DNA of 64,000 bases from the NCBI GenBank assembly GCA_034770075.1, contig CM068384.1, positions 92,964,720 to 93,028,719 of the forward strand. The letters run 5' to 3'. The notes below the pieces were generated by a model. That model was not told where the DNA came from. It was given only the letters and a program-made list of their open reading frames with translations, and made no database searches. Source of the DNA: Aralia elata (taxonomy: Eukaryota; Streptophyta; Magnoliopsida; Apiales; Araliaceae). This document shows positions 12,032 to 23,624 of this stretch, one piece after another. Numbering within the stretch: the first letter of the stretch is position 1; every line of letters begins with the position of its first letter. The position numbers were made by a program, and so were the translations under genes.

Positions 12032-12990
12032 TTAGGGCAAAATACACTTTTGTTACATCAAGTTTCACTCAATTATAATTCGGCCCTTAAAATAATTGGA
12101 CTAACACATCTATTATATCAATTACCTAATTTCTTACAATGTCCCCCGAAATTCAAATTTCAGGTGAAATTAACCGGAATACATAATTTTTCGACAAGGT
12201 AATTAGTTTTATACGGTTTGACTTCATTAAACAATACAAATTTTTTTCTACATGCGTGTGATTTTTTTTTTCAAAAAAATTGAAAAATCTAACAACAGCA
12301 GATATTAGAGGGTAAAAAGAAAAAAAGAAAAAAAAAACATTGTTCATCTTCAAATATCCAAACCCAGATTGTTGTTCTTCTCCAATTAAGAAAAACACTG
12401 GCATTACAAAAATATTATTGATGCTGGCAACAGGATGAATCAACTGTAGTGAGTTAAATAAATTTTTTTGGGTAGGAGAGAGAGAGACTAACAAACGTTA
12501 TCATCTTGAAATATTCAAATTATTACTCTAAAACAAAAAGTAACTATGGTTCCATCTCTATTCCATGCAGGCATGCTATCAAAATATTCTGTAGAACCTG
12601 TCAAAGCATATATTTTATATTGTAGTAGATAACATTGTGGCATCACTAACATTGAAAAATACCAATTCAAAGGTTAAAAATCTCTTTTAACATTTATCTA
12701 ATATTGGGTTAAAAAATCCCACATTTGATACATTTAGCAAGAAATCAACTTATTATATGTAATATATGTTTGAGAGATCTCTACATACTTATCGCGAGCT
12801 AATTTTAAGTAGTATACTTTAACATAGTATTACAATTAAGATTTTAAGTAGTATACTTTCACATAGTATTAGGAATTAAGATCTTTTTTTTATTTATGTG
12901 ACTTAACCGTGCACATTTAAGTAATTATTTAGTATTCGACGTCATCACCTATGACAACTTGAGTTTATTACGTTAAAATTTTGCCCTAAA
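12032..12990. mobile_element. Possible small TIR element
   Basis: TTAGGGCAAAAT at 12032-12043 recurs inverted at about 12978-12990 (ATTTTGCCCTAAA). The roughly 960-bp interior is AT-rich, with a direct duplication of ATTTTAAGTAGTATACTTT at about 12802 and 12841. No convincing target-site duplication, so this may be chance or an eroded element. Confidence 0.25.
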
Positions 12991-13307
12991 AATTCATTAT
13001 ATATATTTGAGAAATTTCTTCATTTATCGCTAATTCATTAAGTTGTATGATTCAACATCAAAAACTAAGTATTTAAGTTCTATTTAGTAAAATCTTGCAT
13101 TCTAATTCATATTTGACTGTTTCAGGGCATGCATATAGACAAAGGAGTGGAACCCCACTAAAGAACCAGTTGTTGAGTTAAAAATAAAAGAGTTGGCAGC
13201 CGATGGAAGGTTCCAAAATAAATAAATAAATATTTCAGTCAATTATGGGATCACTGTATAAAGCGTAGCCTTTACCTTTGTAAATCCATTCACAACAAAG
13301 AGTACTC

Positions 13308-13583
13308 TTTATATAACATTAGGAGAGTTTCTGGCAGCCTAATTGAGTAGCCAAAAAATGGCCACATTTTGGCCTCCACTCCTCTATGATACAGTTCACT
13401 CAACGATTGCCTTTGGGTTCCGAACTCCATATGGGGAAGGAGCGTTGTTGTTTGCGAGGTCTCGATCATTTACATGGACCCACTTCTCAAGCCGGGATCA
13501 CTAACTAATACTAATCTAATCTAATAGAAAATACTAATATAATAGAAAAGAACTGTCTTTTCTGTATACTTTCCCCGGTTCCG
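13308..13583 (+). promoter_or_regulatory. Extensin promoter and leader
   Basis: A TATA box (TTTATATAAC) lies at 13308-13317, about 270 bases upstream of the extensin frame. The leader 13345-13570 contains ATGs, including 13431 (reads 24 codons to a TAA at about 13503), but none in frame with the extensin. The extensin frame itself stays open upstream to a TAA at 13512-13514. Confidence 0.5.
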
Positions 13584-14987
13584 TTGCTACCGCGGGCTTT
13601 ACGCAATCGATCGGATTATGCCTTGGCAATATGTGTTTTTGCAACTAGTGTAGCTTCCGACAACCACCAGCCTTATGATTATTCATTACCACCACCACCA
13701 ACTTATGCTTACAAGTCACCAACCCCATCACCATATTACCACAACCTACCTCCCTATGCATACAAATCTCCACCACCACCATCACCTCAATACGTCTATA
13801 AATCTCCACCACCACCATACTTGTACAAGTCTCCACCACCACCTTCACCGTCACCGCCCCCTCCATACGTCTATAAATCTCCGCCACCACCACCTTACAT
13901 CTACAAATCTCCACCGCCACCATCTCCTTCACCACCACCACCCTATGTGTACAAGTCTCCACCACCACCTTCTCCATCACCACCACCTCCTTATATTTAC
14001 AAGTCCCCACCACCACCATCTCCCTCACCGCCACCACCCTTTGTATACAAGTCTCCACCACCACCTTCACCATCACCACCACCTCCTTACATTTACAATT
14101 CTCCCCCACCACCTTCTTCATCACCTCCGCCTCCTTATATCTATAAATCTCCACCACCACCATCTCCTTCACCTCCTCCTCCTTATATCTATAACTCCCC
14201 ACCACCACCTTCACCATCACCACCACCTCCTTACATTTACAATTCTCCGCCGCCACCTTCTCCATCACCTCCTCCTCCTTATATCTATAAATCTCCACCA
14301 CCACCATCTCCATCACCTCCTCCTCCTTATATTTATAAATCTCCACCACCACCATCTCCTTCACCACCGCCACCTTACATTTACAAATCTCCACCACCAC
14401 CGTCTCCTTCACCACCACCACCTTATGTGTACAATTCTCCACCTCCACCATCTCCCTCGCCGCCACCACCATATGTATACAATTCTCCACCACCACCTTC
14501 ACCATCACCACCGCCACCTTACGTTTACAAATCTCCACCACCACCATCACCCTCACCACCACCACCTTATATATATAAGTCTCCACCACCTCCATCTCCA
14601 TCACCGCCCCCTCCATACTTGTACAAGTCTCCACCTCCACCTCCTCCATCTCCATCACCTCCTCCTCCTTACATATACAAATCACCACCACCACCTTCCC
14701 CATCACCGCCACCTCCATATATCTACAAATCTCCACCACCTCCATCTCCCTCACCACCACCGCCGTACTACTACAAATCTCCACCACCTCCATCTCCCTC
14801 ACCACCACCGCCGTACTACTACAAATCTCCACCACCTCCATTTCCCTCACCACCACCATACTACTACAAATCTCCACCGCCTCCATCTCCATCACCTCCT
14901 AAATACTACTACAAATCTCCACCACCTCCATCTCCATCACCTCCTAAATACTACTACACTTCTCCACCACCTCTCAACGGTTACTAG
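13584..14987 (+). CDS. Extensin, Tyr-rich cell-wall hydroxyproline-rich glycoprotein
   Basis: The frame encodes about 467 residues of classic extensin: Ser-Pro3-6 blocks (SPPPPSPSPPPP) alternating with YIYK, YVYK, YLYK and YYYK, more than twenty times, ending in PKYYYK repeats and LNGY. Such proteins are secreted, prolines after Ser become hydroxylated and arabinosylated, and the Tyr-X-Tyr motifs are cross-linked by wall peroxidases into the primary wall network. Residues about 13-25 (ALAICVFATSVAS) look like the end of a signal peptide, with cleavage before DNHQPYDY. The listed start is a TTG. There is no in-frame ATG between the upstream stop (13512) and the repeats, so the true start must lie in an upstream exon (an AG acceptor exists at 13549-13550) or has been lost. 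Five repeats carry YxYN instead of YxYK. A DNA-level tandem repeat may have been collapsed or expanded in assembly. Confidence 0.9.
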   Translation: MLPRALRNRSDYALAICVFATSVASDNHQPYDYSLPPPPTYAYKSPTPSPYYHNLPPYAYKSPPPPSPQYVYKSPPPPYLYKSPPPPSPSPPPPYVYKSPPPPPYIYKSPPPPSPSPPPPYVYKSPPPPSPSPPPPYIYKSPPPPSPSPPPPFVYKSPPPPSPSPPPPYIYNSPPPPSSSPPPPYIYKSPPPPSPSPPPPYIYNSPPPPSPSPPPPYIYNSPPPPSPSPPPPYIYKSPPPPSPSPPPPYIYKSPPPPSPSPPPPYIYKSPPPPSPSPPPPYVYNSPPPPSPSPPPPYVYNSPPPPSPSPPPPYVYKSPPPPSPSPPPPYIYKSPPPPSPSPPPPYLYKSPPPPPPSPSPPPPYIYKSPPPPSPSPPPPYIYKSPPPPSPSPPPPYYYKSPPPPSPSPPPPYYYKSPPPPFPSPPPYYYKSPPPPSPSPPKYYYKSPPPPSPSPPKYYYTSPPPLNGY

Positions 14988-15430
14988 ACAAAGTAACTAA
15001 AATACTATCATCATCTTCTCGTACACAATTAATGTTTTGCAGCTCAAAAGTTTAAGAAGGAAATATTCTTATATAAAAAGAATTCGGACCGGGATTCAAT
15101 GATGTTCTATTATCTCACAAAAAGCCTGGAAAATAAAGGATTTCAATGTGGCTATTTTTTGTTTCATTTTGTTTTGTTTTGCTGAATTTTTGAATCTTTG
15201 ATGTGAAAATGTAATTCTTTACTCCGTATTTTGCAAATGTAATAATTTATTATACATTTTTTCTTTTTCGATATTATATGTGGAAATCTACATCTTATAT
15301 ATTTTCAGAAGTTTATATTAATTGAGATGAATGAATTTTGAATATCGATTTTTTTGTTGTTAGTTATGTGGATAAATTTTAGTAGTACTTAACTCTTTTA
15401 GTCAGATACTCAGATATAAATTATCCAGTC
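14988..15430 (+). other. Extensin 3' UTR and downstream flank
   Basis: AT-rich sequence after the TAG stop. AATAAA occurs at 15131-15136 and could be the polyadenylation signal. T-rich stretches at about 15150-15190 and 15250-15270 fit a plant 3' end. Nothing else is seen. Confidence 0.5.
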
Positions 15431-15439
15431 TCATTTATT

Positions 15440-15800
15440 GATATACGTCGCTATTATAAGTAGGCTGGTATTGAAACATCCAATTCAAAACCAACTTGAT
15501 AATGAGAGGAGTAGTCTCTCAAATTATAAATTGAGTCTCCAGGTTTTAGTTGACCAATGTGGGACTTTATATATCAACACGTCCCTCACATGTGTTTTAA
15601 TTTTTAGCCAAACACGTGGACAATTTTAATTGGGTGACATGTAGTTAGCATGTGGGCAGTTAGGCCTGCACATGAATGATACATGCTCTGATATCATATT
15701 AAGGCATCTAACTCAAAACTAATTCGTAATGAATAAAGTTGTCTCTTAAGTTATATATTGAATCTCCAAGTCTTAGTTACTCGATGTGAGCGAGACTTTT
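15440..15800. repeat. Two diverged copies of a dispersed plant repeat
   Basis: 15465-15560 and 15700-15795 share CATCCAACTCAAAACCAA, TCTCAAGTTATAAATTGA and GTCTCCAGGTTTTAGTTGAC-type text. CATGCTCTGATATCATATTA at 15683-15702 is like the text found next to plant LTR or TRIM elements. No borders can be set. Confidence 0.4.
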
Positions 15801-15945
15801 TATTTCAATAGTCGAAAACTTTTGCAATACCCATGAATACATGTGTTGCACATTCGATCTGCATAACTCAAATATATATCTCTTCTAGTTAAATAAAAAA
15901 CAAAAGGAGAATAATGAAATTTCCAAACATCTCTCTCCCTCTCTG

Positions 15946-15947
15946 TT

Positions 15948-15979
<32 letters not shown>

Positions 15980-16128
15980 GGTGTGTGTGTGTAGTGTGTA
16001 TTACTACGCTGTAGAATATTTCATACCTAACAACATAGGTTTTCTTTCAAATTAGTATGAAGTGTGTATTACTATGTTGTAGAATATTTCGTACCTAACA
16101 ACGTGGGTTTTCTTTCAAATTAGTATGA
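15946..16128. repeat. Microsatellite plus 68-bp tandem duplication
   Basis: A (TA)n(TG)n run at about 15948-15992 is followed by two copies of a 68-bp unit, 15993-16060 and 16061-16128, differing at about six positions. Its text includes GTGTGTATTACTA and CTTTCAAATTAGTATGA. Confidence 0.9.
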
Positions 16129-16700
16129 AGAAATCAGATTAATATGTTGCTAATGAATTTAATATGGTTGCCTTAGAATGGTTCTAGTAGAGTTGAATAG
16201 TCTAAAAAGTGATCCGGCAGATTTTTCTTATTTTTGGTTTCATGCACTTGTTCTTTATTTCATAACAGTGATTGGCACATACTATGCTGCCAGAATATTC
16301 TAATTATTCATTTCTTTCTTAACTTTAAATTCATCAAGCAGTTGACCAAGCATACTTATTATCACTTAAAATAATAATAAGGTTGAATGACACTTTTATT
16401 TTTCCAAATTATCACCCATTTTTTAAGTCGTCCCTAAAACTTATTTTTTGTCAATTAAATCCTTAAAGTAGCAGTTTGTGTCAATTCCGTTCTTTTTTCA
16501 CAATTTCATTAAAATCCGTCCGAAATCTAACTCAACCCATTTTACCAAGGACAAAAGTATTTTACAAGTATTTAGGTATTACATATATTATGTATTTACT
16601 ATTATTATAAGTATTATTAGTGTTAAAATATATAAAGTCAACAATAAAATAATTGATTTCTCCTAAATTCGAAATCCAAAAACTGAACACATAGATATGT
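16129..16700. other. Spacer between the extensin and the transposon stack
   Basis: AT-rich sequence. 16370-16560 resembles dispersed plant repeats (TGACACTTTTATTTTTCCAA). No gene. Confidence 0.4.
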
Positions 16701-18356
16701 TGTAAGGCCCTAACTTTTACTACATAAAACTTAATTTTGTTTATAAATATTATTCTAAACACTAAGGTGTTAAGTTGATAAAAAGGTTAAAGTTAAGGGT
16801 GATATGTGCAAATTATAAGATAAAAAGTATGTCGGGATATATTTGGTGTATTAGGGAATATTTGGTAATGTACGACGGCGCTGAAACTACCAATCATTGG
16901 TGAGCCCCACAATGAAATAATTGTCAGATACAAAAAACGACAGTAATAACCTTTTTAATAAAAATTATCGACGGAACTATCACATTTAACTGTTAAAATA
17001 GCCGGTGATAAAGGAATAGTAGCACACGTTACTCTACAGTAACACGCGATACTCTATAGTAGCACACGATATTCCACAATAACACACGGTACTCTATAGT
17101 AGCACACGATATTCCATAGTAATACACAGTAATGTATAGTATTTCATATTATTGAAGCAATAATTGCCATCGTAGCAATGGTAGTAATAAAAAGTTACAT
17201 AATTATAAGTCACGGGTATTAAGTAGTTAGACAAAGTAATTATTTGAAGAACAATAATATATGTGATATTAATACATTAAGTTAATAATGCAGAAGATAG
17301 ATAATATAATAATAATTGATGAATAGATTAAAGATAATTTTGAAAAAGTGTGAATAATTGATAAATAATATATTGAAAAAGTGTAAATAATTGATGAATA
17401 GTATAGATTAAAGATAATATTGAAAAAGTGTGAATAATTGGTGAATAGTGTATTTAAAAGGTCTGTATAATTGATGAATGATATAGATTAAACATAATAT
17501 TAAAAAAGGTGTGAATAATTGATAAATGGTATAGATTAAAGATAATCTTAAAAAAATGTGAATAATTGATTAATAGTATTGAAAAGGTGTGAATAATTGA
17601 TGAATGATATAGATTAAAGATAATATTAAAAATGTGTGAATAATTGATGAATGGTATAGATTAAAGATAATAATTGATGTGTGGTAGATATTGGTTAAGT
17701 TTTGGCCATAAATAGGGGGCTTAGCATAAGGAATTTCATAACTTTCTTGCTTATCCTCTTTCCACTCTCTAAAAATTGTTTAGTGTAAGTGACGCCATTT
17801 TCTTTCATACTCCTAAATTTATGGTAAGAAATGATTTTTTTTATAAAATGATTAGAAATTTCCTTAATAATTGGTGCTTCATCTAATATCTTTTGACCTG
17901 AATCTTCATGTTGAATTTTAACCGTTATATTTGAATTGTGAACCTTATATATTATTCTTGAATTCGAATCGATATTCTGGATATCATGTTGACAATTTAG
18001 ACATTATTGGACTATGGACAAATTAACTTACAAATATCTAATGTTTATTCTTTACCTTATTATTCTTCTTATTTCTGTTCATTCTTTATATCATTGTTAT
18101 TTATACTAATCATCAGGACTTAAGTTGTTATGAATGTCTTTGGCATGAGTGCAAAGACAATATGATTGTTTAGTTTCTTTAGCCTGTTTGGCAAGAATAT
18201 GTGGTGATAGTTCTCTTTGGTCTGGGTGCAAAGAGGAACTGTTGATTGGCATGATCATTGGTGTTACAATTGATGAAATCTTGTTAGAGAATTTTTTTTT
18301 GGAGAAGATAGTAGACATTACGATCTATTTGACTCTTTTACTAAATTTCTCATTCA
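16701..18356 (+). mobile_element. G0 gypsy element, left part of the 5' LTR
   Basis: The LTR starts TGTAAGGCCCTAAC at 16701 and is interrupted at 18356 by the insertion of G1. It resumes at 50297 and ends at 50630 (GGGGGCGTCA), immediately before a tRNA-Met primer-binding site. The rejoined LTR would be about 1990 bp. It contains a CATAAATAG TATA-like box at 17707-17715. Its start and end match in style the G3 LTR (58243-61510). No 3' LTR is found; later insertions occupy that side. Confidence 0.75.
17018..17690. repeat. Tandem repeats inside the G0 LTR
   Basis: 17018-17140 is an array of about 20-bp units of the type AGTAGCACACGATATTCCA and its variant TAACACACGGTACTCTATAG. About 17290-17690 is an array of roughly six or seven 50-60 bp units of AATAATTGATGAATAGTATA followed by GATTAAAGATAATATTGAAA. 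Confidence 0.8.
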
Positions 18357-21300
18357 TGTGACGCTCCCAAATTCGGGTACTTTCAAACCCGTATTTAGTG
18401 CTACACGATGCTATTCATTCAACATACAAATATTATCATAAAAACAATTGCTAAATTATTACAATGTATTTAACTTGTCAATCCCAGGTTCTCAAACCTT
18501 TAAAATCTTCATTACATGATAATAAAATATTATTACAAAACACCTAACTATTACAGATAGCAGTCTTCAACTATTCATTCAACTTTCCTTTGCCTTTGTC
18601 TTTGTCAGACCCCTCTATACGTTCGAGTTTCGCTGAAAATATTTAATTCAAAGCAAGGGTGAGCATTTAATTGCTCAACAAGTAATAAGAGATAATAAAA
18701 ACAACATATATCGGAATTAAACATTTTCATTGAAGAATACTTCTATAACGAAACAACAGTTGTGAAGTCGTTAAATCAATTCTGAATACAAAGCTTTTCG
18801 TTTATTATATCTGAAACGACGTACTAACTAATCATGTTGAGCGGTCACAAGACCAAGAACTTTATTTTTCATACTTTTGAAAAGGTCTAACAGTAATTCA
18901 ACTGTAAACCGTCTAACTTACGGGCACAGTGGGTGATCAGCCATTTATGCCCTGCGTTGATCAACACTACTTACTTATTCTCACTGCCTTTTTGGCACAA
19001 ATAAAAGTTTTCCCAAATAAGGGATGTTCATCTCAGACTTGAGTCCAAACCAAAACAATTCAGTTGGACAACTCTATCTATCATCAATAATATTTCAAGA
19101 CTTGTAATGGAAAATGAAGTAATATTTTACTCTAGTCTAGTTGAATCAATAGCATAGACTTATTTTCTTAACAGTTCATGTTCAATAGTAATGAAAGATA
19201 TATCTCATAGCAAAGCTTATCAACATATACATCGAATGTAATTAGGAAACTTGTAACGAATTAGAATTTGCATTCAATATAAAAATCGAATGAAGTTAAA
19301 GAATTTGCAACAAGTTAGGATGCTTGCCTCTTGCGTTGTTTAAGATACTTGATGTTAATCGCCTTTTGAGAGTCCTACATATTTAACGCACATAGACATA
19401 CTAATTAGCCATCAATAGACTATCATGTATTGGTTTGAACATAATTTAGTTCTTATTTTGTAATGTCCGCATTTCATTAGTTAGTAATACGAGCTATCTT
19501 TACTAACTTTATTCGGTGTCGCGACGTATGAAAACGACACGACTCATAAACTTCTTTCTTCAATGATTTACTTTCATTACATTCAATGTTATGGTGTAAA
19601 CATACTAAGTATATATATATTACATAAAGTATGTTTATCAATTTAATTCCTTTATTAAATTAGTGATTTACTATATTTTAAATAATTTTATGCTCAAAAT
19701 GCTTCAAAATAGCTTTGGTGATATCAATACATGAATACATCATGCTTTTATACATAAACTCAAGCTTATATAGCGTTTTCCTAATTTATTTCATGTTTTG
19801 AATGTATTTATAATTATATATATATATATATATGAATTATAATATATATATATATATATTATTTTATATATAAGTATTGATTTATTTCCATTTTTCATGA
19901 GCGAACTATCAAATTCATAAAAAACATCACACAAACAAGCTAACTGGCTGTTGCAGTGCATCACAGCGAGCAGCGCGCTGCGCGCGGCTGCTTTTGCCTG
20001 CAGCAGCGACTATGTCCTGCTGTCCACTTCCCAATTTTATAACTCCCAAACTATGAATCCAATCGCGGCAAATTTTTAATATGTTGGACTTGATATAGCA
20101 TACTATTTTTAAAAAATATTACCCATCTAAAACAAACCTCACAGACCCAATTTACATGGCCTTGAAAATGGCCTGTCGGTCAATTTTTCTAACCAAGTCT
20201 AATTCTTACATTTACTTCAAAACAGTTTTATAATTCCATTAATCCTACAAAAACCATTTATTTTACTTAATACAACATGTTTAAAGCATCCTTGTTCATT
20301 ACCTCATCTAAATTGCTCTTTTTGAGCTTAAACTCTCTTAGAAGCAATTTATCAAGCATGGTGTGGGCATTCATTTTTGGGACAGAAATCATACATAATT
20401 ATACATGTATAACTCCAAAATTTTCCTCCCTTATTACTCCGCACAACAACAACTAAGCTCCTTACTAAAATCCCAACTGATTTCCCAACTAAACAGAGAA
20501 ATATATCACAATTATACCTATTATTAGCCAATTCTTGTAAATATAATAAGATCACATTATTTACCTTATGATTGCTGAATTCTTAAGCTTGGTATTGAGT
20601 AAATATTACTTCCTTTTGCTGCTTATCTACTTCAATTTCGGTCTATAGCTCCAATTCCCCTTTTAGTTCAGTTGGAAATTTTGAGAATGGGAGAGTTGGT
20701 TATGGAATTAGAGGAAACAGATGGAGAAAAGAAATGAGAGAGCAGTGAATTGAGTTTGGGATATATGATTCCTTAACTCTCCCTCTCTCATTAGTTTAGT
20801 GTACTCTTCTTGATTTAAAATTCCCACACCTCATGCTTGCTAGTTAAATGACTCATCACATTTACTAAACTCATCAACATATGTATACACCTCATACTTC
20901 TTTGGCATAATACTCAGCTTCAAGTTTAGTTTTCTTAACTTCCACCTCATGCTTTACTTTTACATGTAATACATATATTACATACATTATATATTATACT
21001 TACATTACATAAATGGTACTTCTAATACACATCAATAATTGTATTATAATTTCTTAATTATTTCAATAAAATGAAATCGATACATTAGATAAATATAACT
21101 CATTTAATGTAACGAAAATATTATATTAAAATAACTAATATTTAATTATTTATTTTAATTCAATTAACTAATTTGTATAATTAAATATAATCATCTCATC
21201 CTCTCCACAACTTGTTTTCTAACAATTTATTTACATTACAAATATATAATTTAATATATTCCATACTTTGTAAAAATGAATTTAATTTACATTCATTTTG

Positions 21301-21654
21301 CCTAATATTAAATATTATACTACTATTTATGCTACAAGTAATTATTGTAACATAAATATAACTATCCTTAGTAAATAATTAAATTGGACATTTTAAATTC
21401 AAAAATAGTTAATTAGTGAATTACCTTTCTTATTTCGTCTTGTAGCCTATTCAAGCTAACTTATTTATTAATTATTAAATATAATTCTTCAAATAAATGT
21501 ATATTTTCCACATTTATTATATACATCTAATTCATCATGAAAAATCACAGCACAAAAATATTTATGCAGTCAAACACATTTAACATATCTTAAAATAATA
21601 AATTTATTTATTATTTTCTTATTTTAATAATATCTGAATATCCGGATTGTCACA
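18357..21654 (-). repeat. G1 3' LTR (3298 bp)
   Basis: Starts and ends with TG..CA (TGTGACGCTCCCAAA ... CGGATTGTCACA). It shares most of 19342-21654 with the partial 5' LTR at 48543-50291, including a GC-rich CTGC/GCGC island at about 19950-20025. The 5' copy lacks about 550 bp corresponding to 20158-20710 (between AATTTACAT and GAGAGA), a later deletion. Confidence 0.85.
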
Positions 21655-22441
21655 TTCTTCCCCCTTCTAAAGATTTTGTCCCTGAAATCGCAAACCCAAA
21701 TTACGCAAATAAATGGAAATAAATTTTGTCTATTTAATCTTTTCTTGAGTTTTCACATTGCTTGTTCGGCATTTTATTCTGTATAAAATTTATAAGGCGA
21801 TATACCTATACTCGCGTGATAATTATAATGTATACGTGAATTCTACTAGAGGCATGTGAATCGTTTCTTCAATCTGCTCGTACAATTTGAGGATGATACG
21901 TCGTATTCAACCTTAACTGCGCTTCCATTTGCTTTTACATGTTCTTCTAGAAATTTAACGGGTAGCGCGAATCCCGATTCGACGCGATCAAAACTGATAC
22001 TCCATGTTTTGAGAAGATTTCTTTAGTATAGAATCTAGCTAATCGGTATAACTTATTCTTTTATCTTAATTGGCAAGAAATATGCTGATTTTATTAAATA
22101 ATCTACTATAAATCATATAGTGTCTTATCCTTTCCGCGTAACTGCAAATACTACTACAAAATCTATCGCGATATGCTTTCATTTCCCTTCAATAAATTTT
22201 TATAGAACTCAATTTCTTTTTAAAAAATTTTAACATCCTCTTTATTAACGGTTTATATATAACCTATTCCTCTTCTGCAATTTTCTTCTTTATTAACGGG
22301 TTTTTTTTTTGTTTTTATTTTGTTTTTTTTATTCAAGAGACTCTAGTGTTTCTAAAGGTAAAGGTAACTATCTTAGCAAAATTTCAGTATGTAAAGAAAA
22401 TAGGTCGCACCCGAATCAAACAATACATATACATTTTTATT
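21655..22441 (-). pseudogene. G1 pol remnant: integrase and protease pieces, no RT
   Basis: Reading on the minus strand from 22441: NKNVYVLFDSGATYF contains the aspartic protease active site DSGA (Asp codon at 22415-22417). After about 200 bases of broken sequence comes an integrase-core relic with NQHIFLPIK, FSKHGVSVLIASNRDSRY and LNTTYHPQ (about 22150-21890), matching the usual order LTKSAHFLPI ... HGVP.SIVSDRD ... AFHPQTDGQ. The reverse transcriptase and RNase H that should lie between are absent, so pol suffered a large internal deletion. Many stops. The element ends at the purine tract beside the 3' LTR. The protease piece joins directly to the gag piece at 44085-44290 once the CACTA element is disregarded. 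Confidence 0.8.
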
Positions 22442-23240
22442 CACTACAAAAAAATGGCCCTTTGGCAACAACGCGTTTTCGTTGCTAAAGGTTCAATATT
22501 TCGTTGCTAAAGGTCTTTTGCAACGAATTTTCGAGCGTTGCAGCTTTCGTTGCGAAATGAGCGTTGCTAATTGTTCTGCAACGAAATTATTTTGAACGTT
22601 GTAGAAAGTGAAACATTTCGCAACGAAACTTGAATTTCGTGCAAAAGCCTAGATCATTTAGCAACGAAATATTTCGTTGCCACTTTATTTAGAAAATGTT
22701 GCTAAAAAGCAATTTTCGTTACAAAAGCCTACTTATTAGCAACGAAAAGCCTTTTTTCTTTGTCAACGAAAATGAAATTTCGTTGCCCTTGATATACTTT
22801 TGGCAACGAAATGTTTCGTTGCTGAACAACTTGGTAAATGTTGCCTAAACTTGTTTTCGTTGCTAATTGTATACTTTTTAGCAACGATTTTCGTTGCTAA
22901 ATGTACACAATACAGCGATCATATATTATTTTGCAACGAGATTATGATCAATTAGCAATGATAATATGCATTACGGATTATTTTTAAAGAGCAACGAAAA
23001 TTGTCGATTAGCGTTACAGATTATTTTTAAAGAGCAACAAAAATTGTCAATTAGCAACGACACTATACGTTGCTGTTTGCTTTTTATTTGCAACGAAAGT
23101 TGATTTGATTTGCAACGAAAGTTAATTTTATTTGCAACGAAAGTTGATTTGATTTGCAACGAAAGTTGATTGTATTTGCAACGATATAAATGTTTCCATT
23201 GTTTCAACAATATCCTGTTCTGTAACGAATGTCGAATTAT
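22442..23240. repeat. CACTA left subterminal repeats
   Basis: Several dozen copies of GCAACGAAA or TTTCGTTGC in both orientations, the kind of array bound by the element's own small DNA-binding protein in the En/Spm family. Local tandem units: two of about 46 bp at 22972-23060 and four of about 22 bp (TTGCAACGAAAGTTGATTT) at 23088-23180. The 79-codon frame at 22971-23210 is an artefact of these repeats. Confidence 0.9.
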
Positions 23241-23510
23241 TTTACAAACAAAATAAATCCTGACTCAATGACCTCATAGCAAATTATGCAAAAAAAAAGA
23301 AGCAAAAAACTCAAATATTATTAATTAAATAAAATCATCCAGTACATAATAATTCGTCACCATTACAATCAACCGTCTAAGGCTGGCACAATTCTTCAAT
23401 CAAGTATCTATCTATCTATATATATATATATAGAGAGAGTACAATTCTTAATAACATACTAAAGCGCATGCATTTCTTATTATAGCAGTACAATTATGTA
23501 TGTCCTATGA

Positions 23511-23621
23511 TCAGCAGTAAACTATTAGAGGCAAAATAGATGACAATATACCCATCCTTATGGCAGTACATCTATGGTCCAACCTCTGCATAAGCAATGC
23601 TCTTGATTGAGCATTTAAAGC
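23511..23621 (-). pseudogene. Exon-like fragment, possibly from an RBM39/CC1-like splicing factor
   Basis: After a good acceptor on the minus strand (CTTCATCAG|GCTTT), 36 codons are open and begin ALNAQSRALLMQRLDH, ending at a TGA (23511-23513). The phrase resembles LNAQSRALLMQKLDR that I recall from plant CC1/RBM39-like RNA-binding proteins, but this rests on memory of one short motif. The rest (RCTAIRMGILSS) is unconvincing and may be read-through into an intron. No neighbouring exons were identified. It lies inside the CACTA element, so it could be captured host sequence. Confidence 0.35.
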
Positions 23622-23624
23622 CTG

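Noticed and set aside
12153..12494. 113-codon minus-strand frame with Phe runs
   Set aside because: Low-complexity A/T-rich sequence in a repeat region; no homology recognised.
13645..14895. 416-codon open frame on the minus strand of the extensin, and a 441-codon His/Leu-rich plus-strand frame at 13675-15000
   Set aside because: Both are shadows of the CCA/CCT-rich repeat, which lacks stops in several frames. Compositions (Val/Glu/Met or His/Leu runs) match no protein family.
13680..14970. Regular repeats resembling a CRISPR array
   Set aside because: They are in-frame protein repeats of an extensin, with no unique spacers.
18106..18361. Overlapping 70-codon frames on both strands
   Set aside because: Inside the G0 LTR and G1 junction; no motif, and the plus frame runs into the G1 LTR.
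22971..23210. 79-codon frame with repeated CKSNQLSLQIK
   Set aside because: Translation of the CACTA subterminal tandem repeats.
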